Below are positions 1-11,200 of a stretch of DNA of 64,000 nt, one piece after another. Location: positions 682,001-746,000 of the forward strand of contig JABCRI010001343.1 of the NCBI GenBank assembly GCA_015143295.1, read 5' to 3'. This stretch comes from Tetracentron sinense. Taxonomy: Eukaryota; Streptophyta; Magnoliopsida; Trochodendrales; Trochodendraceae. Positions within the stretch are counted from its first letter, which is position 1, and each line of letters starts with the position of its first letter. The notes beneath the pieces were generated by a model that saw only the letters and a list, made by a program, of their open reading frames with translations, did no database searches and was not told where the DNA came from. The position numbers and the translations under genes were made by a program.

Positions 1-2173
1 ATTATCGTTTCGATCATCAATCATGTTTCATTTTGAGTCCTAAGACTCTATTAATTGGCCACAGCCCACAAATGTTTAGCTTAAAGTCTCTAAATCATAA
101 CCATAATACATTCACTCATTTAGACTCACCCGAACATGACAAAACCTTGGGTATACCAACCCAACTCACCTGGAATCCGACGATTCCATACCGACTATGA
201 GTCCACCAACTCAAACAAATACACCAACTCTGAGTATACCAACTCAGACCACTTCGTATCCGAAGCTTACACACACAACATGGGCATTCACCCAATAAGA
301 ACATTTTTCCATTCAATTGACTGTCCACATCTACCGTGTATTCGCCGCCATCGCCCTGGGTATCAGTTATGAAGGAACCCCGACCAACCTGCCTACCGTC
401 ATCTTCTGGCTAGTCTACGGAGGAACCCCGACATCTATACCAATGCCGACATCTCCTGACGTTCCACCAAGAAGGGACCCCGATAGACACGGTGCCGACA
501 TCTTCTAACCCACCCAGAGAGGAACCCCGGACTATACACTATCTGATGTTTAGCCACTTTAAACTCCCTAGGACTCCGACATCTCCTGACTACCAGTCAC
601 GGAGGAACCACGGGCCATGCAGGACACCGCCACTCCTGACCTAGTCCAAGAGGCACCACGGACGACCTAGACAAACAGACCGACATCTCCCGACTATCAG
701 TCACGGAGGAACCCCGGGCCTTACTGGACACCGTCTCTCCTGACCTAGTCAAAGAGGAACCACGGACTATACTTAACCCTGGTTAGATTTTCTAACCACA
801 GGTTAACCCCAGTTAACCCAAGCCTCGCTTGATTAACTGAAATACTTGGGCCTCGCACCCGTGAACCAACTCCGGTAACACACCGTCCCGTTAGGGAGCG
901 TTTCCAGGCTAATGGATGTCTCCATAGCCTTACAAGACATGCAAAACAACTTTTCGTCACTCTAGGGTGGCGATACAATTTACCCGGGACCCGATCTGGG
1001 CTCCCCGAGGGACCACATAAAATCGCAACATCACATAGGGGTCTTCGACCCTTTTTCATTCACGTCAAAAGACATGCATATACATCACATGAAATAATAT
1101 AGCAAAATAAGCGGAAAAATGAGAAGAAAAGATAGGGGTTTTACTGTTTCACGCGTTTCGAGGCCTCGTAGGCAAAAACGGATGTCACCAACGCGTTCCC
1201 AACGACGATCAACCCCGGGGTAGAGCGCATGCAACTTTCTCTCTCCACTTTCTCTCTCTACCTTTTTCTCTCTCTCTCTCTCTCTACACACAAAACGAGA
1301 CGCCGGAGAGAAAATCGAAAAACCTCAAGGACCCACTTCTCTCTTCTTTCTCTCTCCTCTTTCTCTCTCCTCTTTCTCTCTCCTCACTTTCTCTCTCTAA
1401 AATCTGTTGTGGCAGAAATCTCCCACTGTTGCAAAACCGTGAGATTAAAAGGAGCTGCCCCTATTTATAATACAAGGGTCATGTGCCATGCACATGACCA
1501 CCATCAATGGTCCCCGTTGACCAAGTCAATGGGTTGACCATTTGACTATTATTCCGTATTTTCTCGCATATACGGCCTCCGTAATCCTACTTAATGACAT
1601 CCGATTTTGACGAAACTTTAGGTGACCGAACTTGGAGCAGTCCGACACCTATTGTAAAAATTTCAGGGAAAAATACTGAGTTCTGACAGCTACACTTTAG
1701 TCCGGAAGAAAATTGCAAAACCCACTAATTTCCTTATTTCGAATACAAAATAGGCTGCCGTTTCTTCGTTTGAGATAACTAACTGCCGAGACGACAGACA
1801 TTAGTCCCCACGGCCGACTGACACGCATTAGTGCCAACCGCACGGATTTCTATTAGGATCTCTAACAGATATTGGGTCCCACTTAATTTCTAGAAGTATG
1901 AAAAATTCCCGTTTTTCTCAATTTTATCACACATAATGGCCCCGCGGTCCCGTGAAATGGTACATGAAGGAACCGATACGGTAGGGGTATGTCCCGGCAG
2001 TCGACCGGCACACTGTGTGCGAATTTCGCTAAACGATACTGAGATTTCCTCGGTGCACTTCAATCCCGAGCAAAGTTCACTTTTTATTAATTTAACAAAT
2101 AATTAACTAATTAACCTACATTAAGGACCCATAAACACATAATTTTATTATATTAAAATTCCGGGTCGTTACA
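1..2173 (-). mobile_element. Long LTR of a Ty3/Gypsy-like element, cut by window start
   Basis: Read on the minus strand, the sequence begins TGTAACGACCCGG at 2173, a start seen in many plant Gypsy LTRs. A TATA-like box (TATAAATAGGGG on the minus strand, near 1460-1475) marks a promoter of the same orientation. CT-rich tracts lie at about 1235-1400, and a tandem repeat built on AGGAACCCCGACATC lies at about 370-770. The far end is outside the window, so it cannot be told whether this is a solo LTR or one end of a longer element. It lies next to the 3'-most visible exon of the ABCB gene. The family call is by terminal motif only. It is a fossil by context. Confidence 0.6.
1229..1400. repeat. 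CT-rich simple repeat
   Basis: Interrupted (CT)n and CTCTTTCTCTC tracts lie inside the LTR, downstream of its minus-strand TATA box region. Open frames across it are low-complexity artefacts. Confidence 0.8.
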
Positions 2174-3123
2174 ATTCTTTAGTCGGAGTAAAAAAGTCGG
2201 TCAAAGACTCAAAAGTTGTTGTTAATGCCTCAGGACGTGAAGAGTCCTTGGAATAAATGAGTTGTTTTTCCCAGTGTTTTAAAACCCGAAACTCGACTCG
2301 ACTCGGAAACTTACCGAGTAGAGTCAACTCAGGCAAAACTACACCTAATACTCAAACATATATAATATTTTTCTAATACTATAAATATGTGTATAAATTT
2401 AAATTAATGATAAACCATGCCTAAAATGAGATATATGATTCAATCTATGCTAAACACCCCTCCTTTTGTTTCATATTTATAATTAAGAATGGGTGGGGTG
2501 TGTTAAAAAAAAAGAAAAAAATATATAATTTAGTCACTCGGGTAGGTGGTTTACTCCATTTTTAGTATAAACAAAAAAAGTACAAAACTCGGGCAAGTCG
2601 GGACAAGTCAGAGCGAGTTACTCAGTTTTCAGAGTCAAAACCGAGTTTTACCTCAAACTTGGCGAGTTACTCGGTTTTCAGTGTCAAAACCGAGTTTTAC
2701 CTCAAACTCGACTCAAAACTTGACCGAGTGATAAAAACACAGATTGGAAACATTTTAGCATCCACTAAGGGGTGAGCACCAGTTATTCATGCAGCCCTGC
2801 TAAACCAAAAAAATATTTAGCAGAAGGTGGAACTTTTCCATTGTCACATGTTCACTAAGGAAAATTTATGTGAAGGAGAACCGTATCTAAAACGCTACAA
2901 CTCAAGTAATCATTCTAGTCTGAAGGATATAAGCATCATAGGAGCTATCTAACCCTATAAAAAAATTAGGATTAAGACTAAAGATAGGGCATGATATGAA
3001 TAGTAAATTATAAGGAACATAACTTTGCAATGGATTTATTTGAGAGGACAAAAACACTTAGCAAACAGGGAAATGCCTATTTCCAATAAAAATACAACCG
3101 AAAAATAAATGACAGCTGCATAC
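2174..3123. other. Intron or flank of the ABCB gene with a CAGTGTTTT-ended repeat
   Basis: No coding signal was seen here. At about 2272-2742 a repeat built from ACTCG/CGAGT words is bounded by imperfect inverted ends (CAGTGTTTTAAAAC on the left; CTGTGTTTTTATCAC when the right end is read on the other strand). This resembles a non-autonomous hAT-like element. I could not find a convincing 8-bp duplication, so the class is tentative. The next ABCB exon was looked for on the minus strand and not found. Confidence 0.45.
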
Positions 3124-4627
3124 CTTCCTAGAAACTGTCCGGATTGTTCGCAATGCTACCTTAGAAAATACAGCAGTTCGCAATTCTGCCAAAAAGAATA
3201 CCTCCAACTATTAGTATAAAAGATAAACTAAACACGAAAAATACATGAAGCAGAAATTAAAATGTTAATAGAACAATACTTAGAGAAAATAAGAATCAAA
3301 TGCAAGCTCTCCTTAGTTTAAGGCACAAGAAACTATCCTTAGGAGTTCCAAATACAATTTGGAATTCAAGTAAATCCAAGTCTATACAAATGTAGCTATT
3401 ACTTCCTGTTAATACCATTGCAAGCAGATGCCCCAGCCCGTGCTATTCCATATCCAACTAGAACAGCTGTTGGGCTCACAAAAAGTGCTAAAAGAGTGGA
3501 ATTAGCAGTTGTAAATGAGGCAAGCGCACTGGCAGTCCCAGTTGCAATTGTTAACCAATCCACCGCAAGCTTGAACAGGAAAGGTACCTGAACATTTAAA
3601 ACCTGTAGGATAACAACACAATTACTAGTTAGGTAACTTTCCGCAGCTTCAATGACTATTTCTGTCATTTGAAAATCAAAGAAAATATATTTCTTGAAAA
3701 ATGATAATAACATTTGGGGGAGATATAAGATAAACGAAGAAACAGCCCTCACCTTTGACCCAATCAGCAGACCCAATGCCATTATCACCCTCAAACGGAA
3801 TTCCAAGTTATCTTGCAACCACAAGTACTTAGCAAGCTTATTGAGGATTCTCATGTCTGCCATTTGTTCTTCTGAAGGTCCTTTTATGACGGGGGAAGTT
3901 TGGATTGGCTTTCCAACTTGCTTTGGGCCCGTCACATCGCTAGCTGATGTCGAGAACAGTGCATATCCCTTCTGCATCGAACTCTGTTTACAGGTATGAA
4001 TTAGACAAGCATTCCTTTGACAAGTCCAGAACGAAAGCAAACAACACGGGCAGTTTTCCCCTATAACCTAAACATCACTACTACATGAAAAATGTAGATT
4101 TACTAACAATCATAATAATTTGTTACTTTGCAAGAAATCTCTTAAACAAAAGCCCCCGCTAAAATACATAGAAATGCACAAACATGTGCCTATGATTAAA
4201 TGCATTGTGCAATTTGATATGCACGATCAGTTGCATAAATTAATGGAAGCATGAACTCCTCCTGCATTCGGGTATGAAAGTTGTAGATTTTATGTTTTTT
4301 TTAAAGATGGATATTTTGACTTACAGAGTCTCGATAGGGTCTGCTCCCTCCGGTCAAAGGAGAGTCGGACAAAAACCCGTTTAGATGCTTAAAGAAACCG
4401 CCATGGTTGCGCCTATTAGCCAATCCTCCGGTACACATACAATTACTATTATTCAGGCCTTGAACACCACTGCAAACATGGTGTTCTTGAGAAAACCTAG
4501 AAAATTTAATCAAATTATGATCAAAACGGCGTAAATACACTGCATTCCGACATATTCGATGAGCGTTCATCTCTCCTTTGCATCGGACAACCGCGCAAGC
4601 CCTGAAGCACCTCAAAGCAGCTAACAT
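3124..4627 (-). CDS. Mitochondrial half-ABC transporter (ATM3/ABCB25 type), first four coding exons
   Basis: Exons on the minus strand are 4627-4325, 3983-3753, 3602-3416 and 3185-3124, all with GT-AG introns and matching phases (0, 0, 1, 0). The 101-codon first exon is rich in Arg, Cys and Asn and starts MLAALRCFRACAVV, consistent with a mitochondrial transit peptide. The second exon carries SSMQKGYALFSTS and ADMRILNKLAKYLW, the third LNVQVPFLFKLAVDWL and VGYGIARAGASACN, the fourth ELRTAVFSKVALRTIRTVSR. These match the N-terminal and first transmembrane part of plant ATM3/ABCB25 as I remember it. That inner-membrane exporter supplies a sulfur compound for cytosolic iron-sulfur and molybdenum cofactor assembly. 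The remaining membrane segments and the whole nucleotide-binding domain are not seen. The next exon should follow below 3124, but an LTR occupies 1-2173, so the gene is either truncated or continues outside the window. The visible exons contain no stop or frameshift. Confidence 0.85.
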
Positions 4628-5234
4628 CCTTGATTCTAGAAATTCCTATCGGGTTCTAGGGTTTAAGAAAAAAATACAAGCTGTATGCGACGGAAGCATT
4701 TCGAGTGAAGTGAATCTTGTAAAACTCACTGTTACCGGATGCTGTGGAGATTTCTTCGTCGATGCAGAAAGAATAAGGATACAAAACCCTAGTTCGAGAG
4801 AGAGATTTAAAACCCTAGAATAGAGAAAATACTGGATACATCAAATGATTAGCTTTAAAAATAGCAAGGAGCGGAAAGAGAGTGGAGAGAGTGAGAGGCG
4901 TATACATACATCATACCGTTGAAGAGATGAAGTGTGAAACTGAAAAGTCAACAAAAGAAAAGTCAATAAATCGAATGGTCAGGATCACAGATTTGCAGGT
5001 GAATTAGGGAGGTGAAACTGGAAAAAACCGATTAATAGTCAAGAAAGGAAAAGTCGGTAAATAGAAGGGTCAGATCACAGATTCACAAGTAAAATTGTTC
5101 CAAAATCCTCACACGCTGACACCGTCGTTCTCATAAACCCTAAGCCCTCTCTGGAACTGTCTCATAAACCCTAAGCCCTCTCTCTCAATCTCAATCTCTC
5201 ACTGGAAATGTGATGGCAAAAGCGAAGAGATTTG
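4628..5234. promoter_or_regulatory. Shared divergent promoter with AAACCCTA (telo-box) motifs
   Basis: About 607 bp separate the start codons of the minus-strand ABCB gene and the plus-strand PPR gene. Five AAACCCTA motifs are present: 4657-4664 (as TAGGGTTT), 4784-4791, 4810-4817, 5135-5142 and 5166-5173. The last two lie in a short direct repeat (CTCATAAACCCTAAGCCCTC). Telo-box motifs are known in promoters of plant ribosomal and organelle-biogenesis genes. That they act here is inference. No clear TATA box was seen on either side. Confidence 0.5.
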
Positions 5235-8200
5235 ATGAGTAGTCTCCTTCGAAGCTCAGCGTCAAGGCGTTCGATCGGTATCATAATCTGCAACTATTTC
5301 TCGGTTAGGCGAATCTCTCTCCATCCGAAGTTAGCAAGAGAAACCACCAACAAAGATTTTCAGGTAGACTACCATTACTCTTTATTTACTTACTCCATCG
5401 AGGATTCCATTCTGAAATATAATCTCTCTCACACGCGAATAGGCGTATGTTATGTTTCATACATTTTTCCATAAAGATCAAGCTTTCGAGCTTAAAACTT
5501 TGAGCCTGTTTACATCTTTGGAATTGGAACTACTAAAGTGCCCATTTCCACCGTCCCGCTGTCATGCCATGCCGTGTCCTTTTTTTTTTTTTTTTTTGTG
5601 GTTTAAGGGATGCATTCCGTTGAGATAAGGAAAGAGTTGAAATTGAACTTCTTTTATTTTCTTCTCTTAAGAATCTTTCCTTTTGTGTAAAAAAAATTAT
5701 TTACTTTTGAATTTGATTGCTTTGTCGATGATTTCCTCTTTTTATGAATTTTCTATTATTTATTGTTCCCCTTTCAAAATTTTGAATACAGTCATCTCTC
5801 TTGCGTTGCATAGGTGTCTCTAAATGGACAGAAATTAGCTCATTTTTATTATTTCGAGTCATATGTAATGTAGCCATTGTCCTATGGTTTTGTTTTAGGG
5901 ATGGCCATATTTTAAACTATCTAAATTGCTTACTCTTGACAAATTGCAAGTACAAAAAGAAGATAAACTAGCTATTGTACCCATAGTTACCAAACACCCA
6001 TATTATACCCCGTATAATACTTTTAGAGGGCGTCGCCGTTTAAAACTCTGTACTTTTGCCATGTTACGTGTTATACCCGTTTAATACGCGAATTATGTTT
6101 TAAAAGCGTACTCTTATTAAATGCACATTTTGTATTAAAAGATTGTTACTAGTTAATATCATGATTTTTATTTATGTATAATTATTAATTATTTTTTAAT
6201 TTCTCGGTGCTTTTATCAAGTTTTTGCCGTATAACACCCGTACTTTGCGAACGGATCATTGTCGTATTATACTCGCATCCATACTTGGTAACTATGACCA
6301 TAGTTACCAAATACTCATATTATACCCATATATTATTTTTAGAGGATGTCGCCGTTTAAAACTCCGTACTTTTGTCATGTTACGTGTTATACCCGTTTAA
6401 TATGCGAATTACGTATTAAGTGCGTACTTTTATTAAACATATATTCTATATTAAATGATTGTTATTAGTTAATATCATGGTTTTTATTTCTTTATAATTA
6501 TTAATTTTTTTTAATTTCTCCTTACTTTTGTCGTGTTTTTGCCGTATAGTACTTCCTGAATGGACCACTGCCGTATTATACCCGTATTTGGTAACTATGA
6601 TTATACTTGATATCAATCAAAGACAGGAGACTTAATAGGTGATCCTTTATCGGCTATGCCTTCGGATTATATCCAACTAGAGTGACTTAAACCTTAACTG
6701 ACTGATAGGGAAGGTTCAATGACAAGTCATTTTAGTCTTATGTTCTCTATTATGGAGAGGGTCCAATTCCTTTTCATTCCCCACTACTAAAACCTTAGTT
6801 TTTATCGATGAGCTCTACTTTAAGCTTCCCTTCTTCTTTGCTTACTATTATACTTCCTCCACTCCTAGTGAAGAAGGAAAAAATATATGCCAGCTCATTT
6901 ATGCATTTGGAAATATCTAGTCTAGTCTAGTCTAGTCTTATCGTCTCCTTATGTTTTAAAGGAGTTCTAATTATCGTTGTAGTTGACATCCTATTACAAT
7001 TCAAACTCAACAGAAGTCCTGTTGGAACATTGTGATATAGATTTGGTTGAATCCTATGGTCTTTGCTCATAAATATAAATACCTACTTGTTAGCATGGTT
7101 TAAAATATTGATACGTATCGACCAATACATATCCTATTTGGAGCTACCTGATACACTTGTACTCTAGAAAAAAAAAAAACTTCATTGTAACAGGCTGATA
7201 CAGGCCCAATACACTCGATATGGGGATTTTCCAGTTAACTTTTTTTTCTCATTCCATTTACACTATGATCCACGATACTGACCCGATACACACAACTAAT
7301 TTACATAATATATTATTTAAGTAAATGATATTAACTTGATTTTATTTTCATTTACTTTAGATATTAATATGTAAATAAGGTTATCCCCCTAGTTGTGATG
7401 CCCCAGCCCAACCATACTTATCAGGAGCCACTGGTTATGAGATGTTCAGTCACAGTCTTCGATTGACAGTTATGGACAGATCATGACTCAGCAGCAGGCA
7501 TATGTACAAATGTACTTGGGCATGTACTACACGATGATGACTTGGACACAGTGGTGTCATCATGTCTTGATCACTTATAATGTATCATTCTACTCAATTC
7601 CTGATCCCACAATGATAGAGTATGAGCCGGCACGAAGCTCAATGTGATATTGAGCTTCTATCATGTATGTAATTTGATTTGTGAATACAAGGTTCTATGT
7701 ATTTTCATATTTTTTATTTATGAATGCAAGTGAGCTTCTATCACTTGGTTAAGTAACTATGGTTTGTATTTTCATACATCTTTCTCAACGCGCTTGCCTT
7801 TTTTAACTTATATATAAATTTGTTAACTCTCATATGTATGATTATAAATGTAGTTAAAGGGCTTCATTTAGTTTATTTTTAGCTTATATTTGCATTAAAG
7901 AAGTTTTATTTAAGGTATCCAAGTTTTTCCTTGCGTATCCAAGCTTTTTTTAACGTATCCTGAATTTTTCTGCCGTATTCAACCGATACGATACCGATTC
8001 GCCGAAATGTATCCTATTTTGGACTTACCGATGCGGCGACCGATACCGATATTTTGAACCATGCTTGTTAGGATCACATGATTGGGCTTATGCCAAACCA
8101 AGAGGTGACCCACCACTACCAATTGAATGGCATAGAGGACCTGCATGTGTGTCACCAAACACAACCATGTTTCAGAAATAAATTAAAAAAATACAGCCTT

Positions 8201-11200
8201 GTTTTATTTCATACTTTATAATGAAGAGATGGGTAGCGCATTGAATGAAACCTGGTTATTCTTTATGGTGAGGTAGGGTGACTAGATACCTTGAAACTTG
8301 ACAATACCAAATTAAGATTTATACTGTAGTATGATTTCCCCCCCTTTTTTTTTGATAGGTAATCAAGCAAGCAATATATAAATAAGGCAAACAAATACAA
8401 CAAGAGCAAAACCAGAAAAGAGTTCACAAGTTCAACCCTGGAAGCAGAAAAAGATGTAAAACAAACAAGTGTATCCCTAAGAGACCCCTATAACAGCCCC
8501 CCACAACCCCTCAGAACTAATCAACAAGCCAAGGACGCAGATCCACTCCCTCTTGTCTGATGGGTGAGCGGGCTCTAGCACATATACGGGATGGGGAGGA
8601 GACAAAGTCCTCAAACACTCTCTTGTTCCGCTCTTTCCATAGAGACCATGCAATAACACCTGACATCACTGACCAAATCACCTTCCTTGATCCATCCCCC
8701 TCCTTGATCCATCCCCCCTGCGGGAAAGACCACTCCACTCCCACTCGGGAAATAAAGAAACTCCAAATCGCACGAGCAAAGAAACAATGAAAGAGCAGGT
8801 GGTCTACCAATTCTTTTGCCTGGAGACACATGAAACATCAATTTGTCATCCTCCACCCTTTACTCTTCATGTGATCACAGGTGAAAATCTTATTCAAAAT
8901 CACATTCCATAGAAAAAATGATACTTTTAAAGGAATACCAGGATTTGACACAGTCCTATGAGGAAATTGTTCAGTTTTAACCGACCTCAGCGACTGTACT
9001 AGTGAGCTTACTGAAAAGCGGCCTTTGTTGCCTCTAGACCATCCTCTACAATTGGGGCCTTGATATGACGGGGGAGGTGACCCCAGACGCTCTACCAACC
9101 TACCAAAGTCTTCAGTTTCCCCATCTTAGATTTCTGAGGTAAGAAATATATGTAGGATACCTATTAACAAGATTAATATTTGGAAGTAACTTAATATGTT
9201 ATCTCATTTTATGCGTTTGATACTTTTTATGGATTGTTATAAAATTCTGATTAGGGAACTAGACTTGGCTGCAACTGACCAATGGGGTGTTGCCCTTTTC
9301 TATTAGTAACTGTTTTTTTAAAGTAATAAAGGGCAACTAACATATGATTGACTAACAAAATCTGACTTGGCAGCACCCCATCTGATGGTTGCAGCCCAGA
9401 GCTGCAATCTTGGTTGCTAACAAGTCTGGTTCCTAGTTCAGAGCCCTATAAAAATATATTCAAACTTCCATATCATATGCCTTTGTGTCCGTACCTCAGA
9501 CCTCTTGAGGAAGTATTGCATGTAGTGACATCCCATAATAGATGGTGGGGCCTATCTGGCCTCTGATTTAATAAGCTTTTATACTCATTATATCAGATTC
9601 TACAGTTGATGTCGCTCAAAGATATGCGGTACTTTGTAATACAGTACAGGGGTTGTCGATCCACAAAGAGCAGTGAAGATAAGGAACAATAGTAGAAAAA
9701 AGGGGTTTATAGAATTTTTGATAGAGATAGTTCAATTAATTTAGGGAAATTATCGGTGAGAAAAAGTGTCAAGACATCGGGTTTCCTCCCCTTAATGGTG
9801 CAATGTCAATTTGATTATCCAAGTTATAACTCAATTGAGGGTTTCAAATCCCAAACCCTCAATCGGAAGATTTAGAATTTCAGGTTATAACAAAAGGCTA
9901 AAATCAATTTCCAATCAATTATTCAAAACAAGTTTTAACTCAAGCATGCACTTTATCATAAAAACTCGATGCAACGATATACCCGGAGGCAATACCGCAA
10001 CAAAAAATAATATCCGCTAAGATGAAGGTTCTTCGTTTGAGAAATCAAGAATTATTGCTCAACTATGAGAAAAGTCAGACTGATTCAATTGAAAGAGAGA
10101 TCAAACAAGAAGAACAATTAATATAGAATCATAAACGTTAAATACACTAATTGGATTAAATCAAACTAATATTACATCATTAAGAGAATTCCACCTAGCC
10201 AAGGCTAGGGATTTAGCAATCCATACAAAGGAAAAACTAAAACAATAAGAGAAAAAAGTGAATGAGAAAAGTTCAGAGAAAGCTAAAATCTCTCTCATTT
10301 TAGGTTTATATAAGACTAAAGGAAAGAAAAGAAAGGAAAATAAGCGAAAGAGAAACTTCTAATTACAAAATTCCAACCAAAATTGCACTTCCCTCAACAT
10401 GACGAAATGTTTTGACCCCCTTAAACGTTCGAATGAAGAGATCTTCCTGAAATACAATTTTGTTCTCCTTTGAATCTGTTTTCCAAAGCATCTGACCTTA
10501 GAGTCAAAAGTTATGAACAAATTAGTAAGTACTATCCAGTTTAGACGGGAATCTGGGAAATCTTCCTTCTTTGAGAATTGATTGCTAAATAATAGCACTC
10601 CTCTAGCCATCCATGAAATTTCTTTCTTTTGTTGTAGATTTAATTGACTTCCATTAAGCTCCTTACTTGAATTCTAAAATCCACCTAAAATAGAGAGTTC
10701 TTGTGACCAAAAATAGATTTTCTCCTTTTTCTAAAATAGAAACATCAATATAGCACACTTTTCTTTCTAATTTAAGAGAGTTCTATCATTTTTATGCCAA
10801 AATCACATTCATCCATATCTTCCTAAGACTCTCCACCCAAGTGGTAGAATCTTTCTATACTTGGTCTTGGGCTTTGGCCTTAGACTTTGACTCTTTGACT
10901 TGAGACTTGGCTTCTGGAACTTAAGTTTTATCTGTTGATTTCCATAAAACTTCTTTACTTGAATTCTCTGCATGAAATAACATAAAAATGCTTAAAATTC
11001 ATAATCTATAAATGGGGAAACAAGTTTAGAATATAGACTTTAAATCCTGGATTCAGACTAGAAAGGGTGATAAAGGGTTACATAATAATTAGTTTGGAGT
11101 GCGCTTTTGCACACTCATCAACAGTCCATGGATAACCCATTTAACTGGCTGCAAAACCCTAAATACCATAGTTGCTAAAGCGAAAACAACAAGCCGGAAG

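Noticed and set aside
1229-1537. Ser/Leu-rich frame of 102 codons
   Set aside because: It is produced by a CT-repeat in the LTR leader; low complexity.
4578-4823. Plus-strand frame starting MHRTTAQALKHL
   Set aside because: It is antisense to ABCB exon 1 and the promoter; the minus-strand reading has splice sites and family similarity.
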